Assembly: GCA_018402725.1 (NCBI GenBank)
Contig: JAGYII010000003.1
Location: 1 to 64,000 of the forward strand
Direction: 5' to 3'
Length of the DNA stretch: 64,000 nucleotides
Source: Candidatus Izemoplasma sp.
GTDB taxonomy: Bacteria; Bacillota_I; Bacilli_A; Izemoplasmatales; Izemoplasmataceae
In this document: piece after piece, positions 1-9,636 of the stretch
Numbering within the stretch: position 1 is the stretch's first letter
How the letters are laid out: each line of letters begins with the position of its first letter
Position numbers and translations under genes: made by a program
Notes under the pieces: model-generated
Seen by the model: only the letters and a program-made list of their open reading frames with translations
Databases searched by the model: none
Told to the model about the DNA's origin: nothing

Positions 1-570
1 ATTATTCAAGGCGGTCCTCATTTCGATTTAAGAAAAAGGTCCTTAGAAGGACTTTTAGAGATTGGATTTGAAGGCTATGCAATTGGCGGATTATCCGTCG
101 GCGAATCTAGAGAAGACATGTATCATGCCCTTCATCAAATCACCCCAATGATGCCTGAAGATAAACCGCGCTATTTAATGGGGGTCGGGACGCCTGAAGA
201 TTTACTTGAAGGCGTTGAAGCCGGCATAGATATGTTTGATTGCGTCAATCCCACACGAATCGCTAGACACGGTGTAGCGTATACATTAAAGGGTCCGATT
301 ACGATTAAGAATAAGACCTTTGAAAAAGACCTCTCCCCTGTTGATGAGACGTGTTCATGTAAAGTCTGCCAGACCTACACAAGAAGTTACATTCGACATC
401 TTTACAAAGCGGAAGAAACGCTGGGTCCACGACTCATTAGTTATCATAATTTATATTACCTAAAAACCTTAATGGCGAAGATGCGTGAGGCCATTCAAAA
501 CGATCGTTTTTTAGCCTTTAAAAAGGATTTTTTAAAAACCTATCAATCCACCGATTCGAAGCCTTTATAA
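1..570 (+). CDS. tgt: tRNA-guanine transglycosylase, C-terminal part
   Basis: Only the last ~189 residues are present; the gene enters from before base 1. The family exchanges guanine for preQ1 at the wobble base of GUN-anticodon tRNAs in the cytoplasm. The visible frame opens with IIQGG..DLR and YAIGGLSVGE from the TIM barrel, then MFDCVNPTRIARHG, which includes the catalytic-region Asp, and a zinc site made of CSCKVC (visible residues 118-123) plus a later His in SYHNLYYL. The C-terminus looks complete and the stop lies 49 bp before ftsZ. Family identity is clear; whether the missing N-terminus is intact cannot be seen. Confidence 0.95.
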   Translation: MIQGGPHFDLRKRSLEGLLEIGFEGYAIGGLSVGESREDMYHALHQITPMMPEDKPRYLMGVGTPEDLLEGVEAGIDMFDCVNPTRIARHGVAYTLKGPITIKNKTFEKDLSPVDETCSCKVCQTYTRSYIRHLYKAEETLGPRLISYHNLYYLKTLMAKMREAIQNDRFLAFKKDFLKTYQSTDSKPL

Positions 571-595
571 TATGTTAAAATAGTTATGATATACC

Positions 596-613
596 CGGCT
601 TAAGCCGAGGAGG
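596..613 (+). promoter_or_regulatory. Palindrome abutting the ftsZ ribosome binding site
   Basis: The perfect 12-base palindrome CGGCTTAAGCCG (596-607) runs straight into the Shine-Dalgarno GAGGAGG of ftsZ (607-613). It could form a short hairpin partly covering the site, or be a protein operator. A weak -10-like TATGAT lies at 585-590 just upstream. The palindrome is seen directly; any regulatory role is a guess. Confidence 0.3.
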
Positions 614-619
614 AAACGC

Positions 620-1732
620 ATGTTTGATTCCAACGATTCGTTTAATCAAAAACCTAAAATAAAAGTCATAGGTGTCGGCGGTGGTGGTGGGAATGCGATC
701 AACCGCATGATCGAAAATGAAGTTCAAGGCGTTGAATTTGTGGCCATCAATACGGATGCCCAAGTTTTACGTTTATCTAAAGCTGAAACCCGGATGCAAA
801 TTGGGAAACTTTTAACCCGAGGCCTTGGTGCTGGGGCTGATCCTGATATTGGTCGCCGGGCGGCGATTGAATCAGAGGATGACTTGAGAGAACTATTAAG
901 TGAGACCGACATGGTTTTTATCACCGCTGGAATGGGCGGGGGCACCGGTACAGGTGCAGCCCCAGTCATCGCGAAAATTTCGCGTGAAATGGGATGCTTA
1001 ACCGTGGGCATTGTGACTAAACCATTTAAATTCGAAGGTCGTCGCCGAGTGGCCACGGCTTTAGAAGGACTCGATGCCTTAAAACCTTACGTCGATACCC
1101 TAATTATTGTTCCTAATGATCGTCTCTTACACGTTGTTGACCGCACTACATCGATGTTAGAAGCTTTTAGAGAAGCTGATAACGTCTTACGACAAGGGGT
1201 CCAAGGGATTGCTGAAATTATCACAGTTCCCGGTCTAATTAACGTTGACTTTGCAGATGTAAAAACCGTCATGAAAAATAAAGGTACCGCGCTTATGGGA
1301 ATCGGGATTGCCTCAGGTAATGAGCGGGCTGTTGAAGCCGCTAAAAAAGCGATTCACTCCCCATTGCTTGATGCAAACATCAACGGGGCCACCGATGCGA
1401 TTGTCAATGTCGCTTCCGATACGAATATCGCGTTGTGGGAAGTAACTGAAGCCATTGAAGCGATTCAAGCAGCCTCAGATACAGAAATTAATATCATTTA
1501 TGGAACGACCATCAACACAGACTTAAACGATGAAGTCATCGTTACCGTGATTGCTGCCGGCTTTGATGAAAGTCGGAAGATTGAAATGGCCGCGATTGGG
1601 GCGACGGATTATGGGATGTTGGAACCCGAAAGTAACCCCAAAGAAAAAACCAAAGAAAAAGAAGCAATTAAAAAAGATCCCGATAAATCTAAAACAGCCA
1701 TTCCATCTTGGTTGAAGTCTCGTTTTAAATGA
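620..1732 (+). CDS. ftsZ: Cell division GTPase FtsZ
   Basis: Tubulin-like GTPase that polymerises into the cytokinetic ring at mid-cell. 370 residues, a normal length. [10 protein letters not shown] (residues 21-30) and the GTP-binding signature [10 protein letters not shown] (106-115) are intact, and [16 protein letters not shown] belongs to the second domain. After an acidic/lysine-rich linker the protein ends in [10 protein letters not shown], a good match to the conserved C-terminal peptide that docks on SepF or FtsA. GAGGAGG precedes the ATG by six bases. The stop overlaps the yggS start (ATGA). No ftsA is next to it, but sepF lies two genes downstream, so SepF is the likely membrane tether. 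Confidence 0.98.
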   Translation: MFDSNDSFNQKPKIKVIGVGGGGGNAINRMIENEVQGVEFVAINTDAQVLRLSKAETRMQIGKLLTRGLGAGADPDIGRRAAIESEDDLRELLSETDMVFITAGMGGGTGTGAAPVIAKISREMGCLTVGIVTKPFKFEGRRRVATALEGLDALKPYVDTLIIVPNDRLLHVVDRTTSMLEAFREADNVLRQGVQGIAEIITVPGLINVDFADVKTVMKNKGTALMGIGIASGNERAVEAAKKAIHSPLLDANINGATDAIVNVASDTNIALWEVTEAIEAIQAASDTEINIIYGTTINTDLNDEVIVTVIAAGFDESRKIEMAAIGATDYGMLEPESNPKEKTKEKEAIKKDPDKSKTAIPSWLKSRFK

Positions 1733-2367
1733 ACCACGCCTTAATAAAGTGGTTCCAAACTAACCACCCAGAAGTGACCTTAATCATGGCCAGTAAATAT
1801 TTAAATGCTGACCAATTTGGACCTTTTATTGAAGCGGGCATTAAAGATTTTGGAGAAAACCGAGTCGAGAGCTTTCTTGAAAAAAAAGCAAGTATCAAAG
1901 CGCCGGTTCACTGGCATTTTATCGGCACATTGCAGTCTAAAAAAGTAAAAAAAGTGATCAATGAAATCGATGTACTGCACACCTTAGATCGACTCACGCT
2001 CATCGATGAAATTGAAAAACATCGACTTGATAAGTTACCCTGCATGATCCAATGCAATATCTCTAATGAACCTCAAAAACACGGAGTGGATGCGTCCACA
2101 TTACCCGCTTTACTCTCCCGTCTCAAAACTGCCACAAAGATTGAAGTGGTTGGCATTATGGGAATGGCAGAAGAGACCACTGAAAGCGCGACTTTGACGA
2201 CGCAGTTCAATCAAGGTGTCACCTATTTAAAAGCGGTCCAATCAGTCTTTAAAGATGCTCATGCTTTATCCATGGGAATGAGTCAAGATTACGAATGGGC
2301 CCTAAAATCCGGGACAACGCATGTTCGTTTAGGCCGTATTTTACTGGAGGATCCACATGCCATTTAA
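1729..2367 (+). CDS. YggS/YlmE-type pyridoxal phosphate homeostasis protein
   Basis: PLP-binding TIM-barrel protein of the YggS/PROSC family, which buffers free PLP in the cytoplasm and has no established catalytic reaction. 212 residues, a little shorter than usual. The PLP lysine is in [12 protein letters not shown] near residue 23; [30 protein letters not shown] and the C-terminal [21 protein letters not shown] segment are all family hallmarks. It starts inside the ftsZ stop, is translationally coupled to it, and overlaps sepF by 11 bases, so it is part of the division operon, as in other Gram-positives. Confidence 0.93.
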   Translation: MNHALIKWFQTNHPEVTLIMASKYLNADQFGPFIEAGIKDFGENRVESFLEKKASIKAPVHWHFIGTLQSKKVKKVINEIDVLHTLDRLTLIDEIEKHRLDKLPCMIQCNISNEPQKHGVDASTLPALLSRLKTATKIEVVGIMGMAEETTESATLTTQFNQGVTYLKAVQSVFKDAHALSMGMSQDYEWALKSGTTHVRLGRILLEDPHAI

Positions 2368-2656
2368 GAAAAAGAATGCTATGAAGCGAGCTCAGTTTAT
2401 AAAAGTCGATCAAAACACCGATGTTTATGAGCTTTCAAATCTACTTTTAAAAGGAATCCCCTTGGTTTTAAACTTTGAAAAACAAGAAGTTGAAGCCGCT
2501 AATCAATTCATCGTCTTCTTAAGTGGAGTGACTTATGCCATCGATGGCTTGGTTGAAATGATTCAAGAAAAGATTTATGTTTTTGCCTTAAAAAGTGACT
2601 TAAAAGATAAATCGCTAAGAACCTTCATCGATGAAAACAAGGATAAAGACGCATGA
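2357..2656 (+). CDS. sepF: Short SepF-like division protein
   Basis: SepF links FtsZ to the membrane. The 99 residues carry the SepF core: a segment around KGIPLVLNFEKQEVEAANQF, then the helix and strand FIVFLSGVTYAIDGLVEMIQ, then an Ile/Tyr-rich strand. Typical SepF is about 140-150 residues with an N-terminal membrane-binding helix and a linker; here only about 18 basic residues ([14 protein letters not shown]) precede the core, so membrane targeting is abbreviated. The ATG follows GGAGGA inside the end of yggS, and the gene overlaps yggT by four bases. The assignment rests on fold-level motifs and position. Confidence 0.8.
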   Translation: MPFKKKNAMKRAQFIKVDQNTDVYELSNLLLKGIPLVLNFEKQEVEAANQFIVFLSGVTYAIDGLVEMIQEKIYVFALKSDLKDKSLRTFIDENKDKDA

Positions 2657-2913
2657 CATTGATCTTAAATGCGATGGTTTCCTTGTTAGAAGTTTATTTT
2701 TACCTGATGATTGCGACCATCTTACTTACCTGGTTTCCAGAAGCCACTAAATCAAAATGGTATGAAGTTTTGTATCAAATCACCTCTCCCTATTTAAGAA
2801 TTTTTAGAGGTGTAGTGGTGATTGGACAATTTGATTTTACCCCCATCATTGGATTCTTAGTGTATCAATTTGGGCTCAATGCCTTTGCTCAATTGGTTGC
2901 TTCGATGACTTAG
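2653..2913 (+). CDS. YggT family membrane protein
   Basis: 86-residue integral membrane protein with two hydrophobic segments (about residues 8-28 and 60-80) around the family signature SPYLRIFRGVV...DFTPII. The function is not firmly established; in Gram-positives the family sits next to sepF and is linked to division or cation homeostasis. The start overlaps the sepF stop (ATGA), so it is the last coupled gene of the ftsZ operon. The usual followers ylmH and divIVA are absent; the ileS leader comes next. Confidence 0.85.
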   Translation: MTLILNAMVSLLEVYFYLMIATILLTWFPEATKSKWYEVLYQITSPYLRIFRGVVVIGQFDFTPIIGFLVYQFGLNAFAQLVASMT

Positions 2914-2924
2914 ACACGACGCAT

Positions 2925-3066
2925 TGAACCGTGTGAATTAGAGACCAAACAGTTGGTGAAAAGTTTGGCACACCTCAAGACGTTATCACTGGGTATTCCA
3001 GTTTGACTGAGCGTTAATCAGTCTCACCCTTAAAGGTGGTACGTCCTTTAAAAAGGGCGTTTTTTA
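2925..3066 (+). promoter_or_regulatory. T-box leader of ileS
   Basis: tRNA-sensing leader between yggT and ileS. The conserved T-box AAGGTGGTACG is at 3033-3043. It is followed by an intrinsic terminator with stem CGTCCTTT (3042-3049) and AAAGGGCG (3052-3059) and a T run; the T-box can pair alternatively to form the antiterminator. A candidate specifier codon is ATC at 2985-2987 (Ile), matching the downstream synthetase. Uncharged tRNA-Ile should favour read-through. The upstream stem I region is compact and I did not fold it in detail. Confidence 0.85.
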
Positions 3067-3080
3067 TTGAAAGGAGCCTT

Positions 3081-5778
3081 ATGAAACCCCTCAAAGAAAC
3101 CCTACATATGCCGCAAACAGATTTTCCGATGCGCGGTAACTTAGCCGATAGCGAACCCTCAAGACAAGAGCAGTGGGATCAACAAAATGTGTATCAAAAA
3201 AGACTGGATAAAAATAAAAACCAGCCCTCCTATGTCCTCCATGATGGTCCTCCTTATGCCAACGGAGACATTCATATTGGGCATGCCCTCAATAAGATTT
3301 TAAAAGACATTATTGTCCGTGAAAAAAACATGCGTGGGCTTTATACCCGGTATGTACCAGGGTGGGACACCCATGGACTCCCGATTGAATCAGCCCTAAT
3401 GAAAAGTGGAAAAGTCGACCGTAAAAAAATGTCGACCCCCGCCTTTCGTCAAGCCTGTGAAGCGTATGCATTAAAGCAAGTCGAAAATCAAAAGTCCAGT
3501 TTAAAGACTCGGTGTCCTCGTGAATGGAGACGCCTTATTTGACCTTAGATAAAGCCCTATGAAGCGAGTCAGTTAAGCGTTTTTGCATCGATGGTTGAAA
3601 AAGGACTCATTTTTAAAGGAGTTAAAACCTGTTTCTGGTCCCCATCCAGTGAAACGGCCCCGTGAAGCTGAGATTGAATACCAAGAAAAAAATCCCCTTC
3701 CATCTATGTCGGTTTTAGTGCACTGGATGAGACGATTTTAAAGGTCCCTTTAAGTTGATGATTTGGACCACCACCCCCTGGACGATTCCGGCCAACTTAG
3801 CGGTGGCGGTTGATCCTGAATTTAATTATGTCTTGGTCGATGATGGGGCGGAGAATACATTGTGGCTGAGGGCATGAGAGAGACTTTAGAAGGGGTCTTA
3901 GGACGATCTTTAAGTGTCTTAAAAACCGTCAAAGGCAAGGCTTTAGAAGGCATTACCTATCAACATCCCTTATATGATAAACAAGGATTTGTGGTCATGG
4001 GCCATCACGTCACCTTAGAATCAGGGACAGGGCTGGTCCATATTGCCCCCGGGCACGGCGAAGATGACTTTATCATCGGCCAGCAAAATGGTCTTGAGGT
4101 TTTTTGTCCCGTTGATGAACGTGGTGTCATGACCGAAGAGGCCCTTCAATACCAAGGCCTATTTATTGATGATTGTTCAAAAGCTGTCGCGCAAGATTTA
4201 GAAGCGTCCGGACATCTTTTAAAACTCGTCTTTATTCATCACCCCTATCCCCATGATTGGCGGACCCATCAACCCGTAATTTTTAGAGCGACAGCTCAGT
4301 GGTTTGCGTCCATTGAAAGCTTAAAAAAAGATATGTTAAAAGCCATCCACGATGTCAATTGGGTCCCATCATGGGGCCAAATTCGAATGGAAAACATGGT
4401 CAAAGATCGTGAGTCTTGGTGCATTTCGCGGCAACGCGCATGGGGGGTGCCAATTCCAGTTTTTTATGCCGAAAATGGGGAGGCTTTATTAGACCCCGCT
4501 TTAATTCGGCATGTCGCTCAATTATTTAAAGTCCACGGTTCAAACATTTGGTTTGAATGGGACGCCATTAAACTTTTACCAGAAGGCTTTAGCCATCCAT
4601 CGAGTCCTCAAGGAACCTTTACCAAAGAGACCGACATTTTAGATGTGTGGTTTGATTCAGGCACCTCTCATCAAGGGGGAATGCGTGATTTTGGTTTACC
4701 TTATCCCGCGGATTTATACATCGAAGGGTCAGACCAATACCGAGGCTGGTTTAATTCATCCTTATCGACGGGCATCGCTGATCAAGGGATTGCCCCATAT
4801 AAAACCGTGGTGACCCATGGCTTTGTTTTAGATGGTGATGGAAGAAAGATGTCAAAATCTCAAGGGGGCGGCATTGATCCGATCAAAGTTATGAATCAAC
4901 GTGGGGCAGACATTTTAAGATTATGGGTCGGTAGTGTTGATTACCAAGCCGATGTTAGAATCTCTGAAGAGATGCTCCAACAAGTCACCGAAACCTATCG
5001 CAAAATCCGAAATACCTTCCGGTTTATGCTTGGAGCACTTGGTGACTTTGATCCTGAAAAAGACCGGATTGATGAGGGTCATGACACCATTAATCAATAC
5101 ATTTTAATGCGTTTAAATGTTGTATCTAGTGCGGCTCTTAATCACTATGAGCAGTTTGATTTTGCGAGTGTCATTCGTGATATTAATCAATTTGTAAACC
5201 GTGATTTATCAGCGTTTTATTTAGACTTGGCGAAAGATGTTTTATACATTGAACGTCTTCACTCGAAACATCGACGTCGTTTACAAACCGTCATTTATGA
5301 AGCGTTATCACACCTCGTTCCTTTATTAACCCCTTTAATGCCCCATACGATGGACGAAGTCTATCAAGCATTCCCCGGTATCAAAGAAGAAAATGTTTAC
5401 TTAACTAACTTTAAAACCCCGCATGTCAGTGATGATAAATCCTTGCTTACGTCTTTTGAAACCTTACTCTCGATTCGGGATGATGTCTTAAAAGCATTAG
5501 AAGAATCCCGCAATCAAAAAGTCATCGGCAAAAGCTTAGAAGCAGCGATCACCTTGACCCTTCCTGAAGAGGATATCGTGGCTCTTGGGACACTTCCTCA
5601 TCCTGAAAAGTTCTTTATTGTCTCAAAGGTAGAAGTATCGAAAGGGACGAAGCGCCGGGTCGAAGTTTCCGTTCACCCGGGTGAAAAATGTGAGCGTTGT
5701 TGGCATCACGTTGATACCATCAAAGCCGACGTCTGTCCCCGCTGTGAAGTCGTTTTAGAAGACCTATATGGTGAATAA
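3081..5778 (+). CDS. ileS: Isoleucyl-tRNA synthetase (frame disrupted at about 3500-3870)
   Basis: Charges tRNA-Ile. The ATG at 3081 follows AAGGAG (3071-3076) after the T-box. The HIGH motif HIGH is at residues 65-68, KMSKS occurs later as KMSKSQGG, and the C-terminus has the four-Cys zinc site CERC...CPRC. The whole span is about 900 codons, normal for the family. Between about 3500 and 3870 the family sequence continues but hops between frames several times: pieces readable as [38 protein letters not shown] and [17 protein letters not shown] are all there in different frames. Such multiple small indels in an essential gene look like sequence error. The editing-domain region downstream is intact. 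Confidence 0.93.
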
Positions 5779-6403
5779 AACCCCCCGTCGTGTGAGTCAA
5801 TATTTAATCGGTATTTTCTTAATATCTTTAGGCGTTGTGACTTTACTAAGAACCCAAATTGGTGCGGGGGCTTGGGATACTACCACGGCAAATTTAGCAG
5901 CATTAACCGGATGGTCCTTAGGTGTTTCAAGTTTTATCATCCAATTTACGATCGTTTTAATCATTGTGGCTTACCGCAAAGAATGGAAATATTTTTTAGT
6001 CGCAGTATCCATATTTTTGATTTCCCTCGGGATTGATTTTTGGGATATTTTAATCTACCAAGACTATTATTTTGAACCCTTCTGGTTCAGAATGGCGATG
6101 TTTTTGACCGGAGTCTTTGTCATCACATCGGGATTATCTTTGGTCATTTTAACCCACTACCCCGCCGCCATCTTTGATGAACTGATGTTGATGATTATGA
6201 AGATATTTAATACGGATAAAATCTTTTTTCCCCGGCTTTTTATCGAAATGTTTGCTCTCGTTTTAGCCAGTTTTTTTGGCTTTATGGCCGGAATTGGTTT
6301 TGGCGCTGTGAATATTGGAAGTTTTATGTTGGCCTTATTTTTACCTTTTATATTAGCCCTACAACTTTCATGGATGAGGCCCCTATTTGATGTCAAAGTT
6401 TAA
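5768..6403 (+). CDS. YczE/YitT-like membrane protein, copy 1
   Basis: 211-residue polytopic membrane protein with about five hydrophobic segments. GIFLISLGVVTLLRTQIGAGAWDT matches the YczE-like pattern in which a first helix is followed by a G-x-G-x-W-D-T loop. Family members are of unknown or poorly defined function; some are thought to be transporters. It overlaps the end of ileS by 11 bases and is followed by a paralogue (6390-7013) with which it overlaps by 14 bases, so the two are probably made together and may form a heteromer. Confidence 0.75.
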   Translation: MVNKTPRRVSQYLIGIFLISLGVVTLLRTQIGAGAWDTTTANLAALTGWSLGVSSFIIQFTIVLIIVAYRKEWKYFLVAVSIFLISLGIDFWDILIYQDYYFEPFWFRMAMFLTGVFVITSGLSLVILTHYPAAIFDELMLMIMKIFNTDKIFFPRLFIEMFALVLASFFGFMAGIGFGAVNIGSFMLALFLPFILALQLSWMRPLFDVKV

Positions 6404-7013
6404 AGAAATTGGATTTTACCTTTTAGGGACTATCTTGATAGCGTTTGGAGTGGTGCTGGTGATAAAAAGCCGCATCGGTACAGGGCCATGGGATACTTTG
6501 TTCATCGTGCTGGCGAGACGGATTGGCCCCCTAACGATTGGGGTCAGTGCTATTATCGTCACCGGTTTATTAACAGTTTTGACCGCCTCTTTGAGGAAAA
6601 AACCCAGTCTTGTATTGATGATGGTACCAATTTTTATCGTTGGGACTTTGATTGATTTATTTGACTTGGTGATCTTAAGAGACTTTGCGCCAACAGGTCT
6701 TTTTTCCTTTAGCGTTTATCTATTTGGGTTAGTCATTGTTCCCCTCGGGGGAACGATGTTGGTAATTACCCGTTATCCCGCCGGTGTTTTTGAAGAAGCG
6801 ACGCTTTTAATAAGGGACCTCTTAAAGATTAAAAATATTTTCCCCGCCCGGATGTTGTTAGAGATTTTTCCGGTGATTATTTCATTGTCTTTATCATTTA
6901 TTTGGTTTAATGACAATGGCGCCGTGAGTTTTGGAACGTTAGGTTTTATCTTATTAACCGGACCCTTTTTCCAATTTTACATGAAACGTTTAACGCCACG
7001 TATCCATTTTTAG
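6390..7013 (+). CDS. YczE/YitT-like membrane protein, copy 2
   Basis: 207 residues from the ATG at 6390; a TTG one codon upstream is an alternative start. Same architecture as the preceding gene: an N-terminal helix, then KSRIGTGPWDTLFIVLARRIGPL, and later VITRYPAGVFEEATLL, which corresponds to VILTHYPAAIFDELML of copy 1. The two are therefore diverged tandem duplicates. No soluble domain or catalytic motif is visible. Substrate unknown. Confidence 0.75.
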   Translation: MSKFKEIGFYLLGTILIAFGVVLVIKSRIGTGPWDTLFIVLARRIGPLTIGVSAIIVTGLLTVLTASLRKKPSLVLMMVPIFIVGTLIDLFDLVILRDFAPTGLFSFSVYLFGLVIVPLGGTMLVITRYPAGVFEEATLLIRDLLKIKNIFPARMLLEIFPVIISLSLSFIWFNDNGAVSFGTLGFILLTGPFFQFYMKRLTPRIHF

Positions 7014-7022
7014 GAGGTTTGT

Positions 7023-7676
7023 ATGAATCAACTGATTGATCACACCTATTTAAAACCCGAAGGCACTTTAAAAGAGATTCAGACCTTAATCGATGAAGCC
7101 AAGACGCATCAGTTTAAAAGTGTTTGCATCCAGCCCCATTTTGTCACCTTTGCAAAAGAACAATTATCGGGATCAGCGGTTTTAGTTTGTACGGTGATTG
7201 GGTTTCCACTTGGGATGAACACCGTAGACACCAAAGTTTATGAAACCAAGAAAGCGGTCCAAGAAGGCGCGGATGAAATTGATATGGTTGGAACTTTAAG
7301 ACATATTAAAGAGGCCAATTACACCGCGTATGAAGAAGAAGTTAGGGCAGTGAAAAAAGCCTGTGAAGGCCGGGTCTTAAAAGTGATTTTGGAAACCGGT
7401 GCACTCACCGATGATGAGATTAGAAAAGCGTCCGCTGCGGCCATTAATGGGGGCGCAGATTTTGTTAAAACATCGACCGGATTTGGTCCTGGACAAGCGA
7501 CCGTAGAAGCCCTTAAAATCATGGCTGAGGTGGCCCAAGGTAAAGGGGTTAAAGCCAGTGGTGGTGTCAGAACCTATGAGGACGCATTAAAAATGATTGA
7601 AGCCGGTGCCACCCGCATCGGGACCAGTAATGGCGTGGCCATTGTGACCGGCCAAAAAGCCAAAAACAGTTATTAG
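7023..7676 (+). CDS. deoC: Deoxyribose-phosphate aldolase
   Basis: Cleaves 2-deoxyribose-5-phosphate to glyceraldehyde-3-phosphate and acetaldehyde, the last step of deoxynucleoside breakdown. 217 residues, usual length. It starts DHTYLKPEGT, carries the conserved EIDMVGTL strand, the Schiff-base lysine in FVKTSTGFG and the phosphate-binding VKASGGVRT. The ATG follows TAGGAGG. It lies eight bases before deoD, forming a nucleoside-salvage pair; the pyrimidine nucleoside phosphorylase at 15106 adds to the same pathway. Confidence 0.97.
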   Translation: MNQLIDHTYLKPEGTLKEIQTLIDEAKTHQFKSVCIQPHFVTFAKEQLSGSAVLVCTVIGFPLGMNTVDTKVYETKKAVQEGADEIDMVGTLRHIKEANYTAYEEEVRAVKKACEGRVLKVILETGALTDDEIRKASAAAINGGADFVKTSTGFGPGQATVEALKIMAEVAQGKGVKASGGVRTYEDALKMIEAGATRIGTSNGVAIVTGQKAKNSY

Positions 7677-7684
7677 GAGGAACT

Positions 7685-8395
7685 ATGCCAACCCCACATA
7701 TTGAAGCAGAACATGCCCAAATTGCGCCTGTAGTTTTAATGCCAGGTGACCCATTAAGAGCTCAAGTCATCGCCGAAACCTATTTAGAAAACGTAATTCA
7801 ATTTAATACCGTAAGAAATATGTTTGGCTACACCGGTACTTATAAAGGAAAAGCCATCTCGGTCATGGGATCTGGAATGGGAATGCCAAGTATCGGGATT
7901 TATTCGTATGAACTGTTTAAGTTTTATGATGTTGAAACCATCGTGAGAATCGGATCGTGTGGAGCTTACACCAAGGACCTTGACCTCTATGACGTAATTT
8001 TAGCGACAGGCGCTTACAGTGAATCAAGCTTTGCTGACACTCAAGCCGGCCAGGCTTTAGGTGACATTTTATATCCCAATGCTGAGGTGAATAAAATCTT
8101 AGAAGATGCCGCAAACGATTTAAAGATTCCTTTAAAAAAAGGGATTATCCATTCAAGTGATGTCTTTTACCGTGAGAACTTTAATGATTACGAACGCATT
8201 TTCCAAGAAAAAAACGCCATTGCTGTTGAAATGGAATCCTTTGCACTTTTTCATAATGCCAACGTCTTAGGAAAAAAAGCGGCCTGTTTATTGACCGTCT
8301 CTGATTCATTAGTGACCCACGCGGCGACGACGTCAGAAGAGCGTCAAAATGCGTTTACCCAAATGATGGAGGTGGCGCTATCTCTCGCCGTCTAG
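7685..8395 (+). CDS. deoD: Purine nucleoside phosphorylase, DeoD type
   Basis: Phosphorolyses purine (deoxy)nucleosides to free base and (deoxy)ribose-1-phosphate. 236 residues, typical of the hexameric DeoD class. It begins with the family N-terminus PTPHIEAE, then VVLMPGDPLRA (phosphate site), MGSGMGMPSIGIYSYELF, RIGSCGAY, VEMESFALF (ribose/base contacts) and SDSLVTH with the catalytic Asp. TAGGAGG precedes the ATG. It shares an operon with deoC upstream; the M16 pair follows with almost no gap. Confidence 0.97.
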   Translation: MPTPHIEAEHAQIAPVVLMPGDPLRAQVIAETYLENVIQFNTVRNMFGYTGTYKGKAISVMGSGMGMPSIGIYSYELFKFYDVETIVRIGSCGAYTKDLDLYDVILATGAYSESSFADTQAGQALGDILYPNAEVNKILEDAANDLKIPLKKGIIHSSDVFYRENFNDYERIFQEKNAIAVEMESFALFHNANVLGKKAACLLTVSDSLVTHAATTSEERQNAFTQMMEVALSLAV

Positions 8396-9636
8396 TTGAT
8401 TTTCAAAAAAGAACCATCGATGGAATCGATGTGTTGCATGTCTATACAGAACAGTTTAAAGCCGCGAGTTTAACACTCCGGTTTTTTATGCCGTTAGAAC
8501 GTAAGACCGCCAGTGTGGCCCGGGTCTTATTTCAAATGATGGGCACCAAAACGCTTCAATACCCTTCACGAAAAGAACTTAATGCCGCTCTTGAAGAAGC
8601 CTATGATGCCAGTTTAAATACCTCAGTCAGTCTTTTGTATGATCAAATTGAAATGAAGATTCAAATCCGTTTTGTTGATCCAAGTCTTCTTCAAGATGCG
8701 GCCTATGAAACCCAACTGATTAAGATTTTTAAAGATGTGTTATATCATCCTTATCTCGATGAAACGCTCCTTAACCAAGAAAAAAGTTTTATCTTAGATG
8801 ATATTAAAACGAAAGAATCTCAAAAGTCTCAAATCGCTTCATCGATGTTGACGGATACGCTTTTAGAAGGGCACCCTTACCACATTCCATCGACCGAAGA
8901 AGCGCCCTTGATTAAGGCGGTTCAGTTAAATGAAGTGAAAGCCCTTTTTGAAAAACTTAAAGAGTTACCCTGTCTGATTTTAGCGGCCGGTCCCCTTCCT
9001 TTAATCTCCTTAAAAAGATGGCTTAAAGTTCTTGATTTAACGGGTCATCCTCAGTATCAACCCCACCCCTTATTAAAGACTCCGATTGCGAAAAAAGAGC
9101 CTCTAAATGTGATTGCAAAGATGCACCAGGTCTATCGCTACCACGTCTATGATTCAGGCGTATACCGGGATGATCGTGATTACCCTGCGTTTCAAGTGCT
9201 CCAACACATTTTAGGGGGCGACAGTGATTCGATGTTATTTAAACGAATCAGAGAAACGCACTCGATGGCGTATTCAGTCCAAGCTATTCCATCGATAAAG
9301 TATGGCCTTCTCATCATTCAAGGGTCGATTGACCCTCTAAAAACCGAGCTTTACGACCAAGAAATAGCGTCTATCATCAAGGAATTAAAAGAAACCCATG
9401 TCGATAAAGATACGCTTTTTTACGCCCAACAATCGATTCAAGAATCGATCAAACGTAACTCGGACTCGCTGAGTGTTTTATCACGAAGAGCCTTGATGCA
9501 ATATTATTTCAACGAACCCTTTGAAATAGACGCGTATTTGGCTCAGATAAGGGCCGTGAATGCGGGCGACATAAAACGTTTAGCCGAGAATTTAAAAGAA
9601 GTGTATGCCTTTAAATATGGAGGGTTTGATGCTTGA
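8380..9636 (+). CDS. M16 family peptidase-like protein, YmfF type (no zinc motif)
   Basis: YmfF-like member of the M16 (pitrilysin) family. It has no HxxEH, so it is presumably the non-catalytic partner of the next gene. The first ATG/GTG/TTG in frame is GTG 8431 (401 residues), but codons 8380-8430 read ISRRLVDFQKRTIDGIDVL, which looks like the natural N-terminus. A Shine-Dalgarno GGAGG (8368-8372) sits seven bases before an in-frame ATC at 8380, suggesting an unusual ATC start overlapping deoD. The true start is therefore uncertain. It ends with an eight-base overlap onto the catalytic partner. Confidence 0.8.
   Translation: MSRRLVDFQKRTIDGIDVLHVYTEQFKAASLTLRFFMPLERKTASVARVLFQMMGTKTLQYPSRKELNAALEEAYDASLNTSVSLLYDQIEMKIQIRFVDPSLLQDAAYETQLIKIFKDVLYHPYLDETLLNQEKSFILDDIKTKESQKSQIASSMLTDTLLEGHPYHIPSTEEAPLIKAVQLNEVKALFEKLKELPCLILAAGPLPLISLKRWLKVLDLTGHPQYQPHPLLKTPIAKKEPLNVIAKMHQVYRYHVYDSGVYRDDRDYPAFQVLQHILGGDSDSMLFKRIRETHSMAYSVQAIPSIKYGLLIIQGSIDPLKTELYDQEIASIIKELKETHVDKDTLFYAQQSIQESIKRNSDSLSVLSRRALMQYYFNEPFEIDAYLAQIRAVNAGDIKRLAENLKEVYAFKYGGFDA

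Noticed and set aside
724-1272. Open frames antisense to ftsZ
   Set aside because: They lie entirely within the FtsZ frame on the opposite strand, have no ribosome site and give low-complexity products.
3036-3080. Upstream GTG/ATG extension of IleS
   Set aside because: It lies inside the T-box terminator; AAGGAG and the family N-terminus favour ATG 3081.
3500-3870. Programmed frameshift or two-part IleS
   Set aside because: At least three separate frame changes with missing single bases are needed and no slippery site is evident. Local consensus error explains it better.
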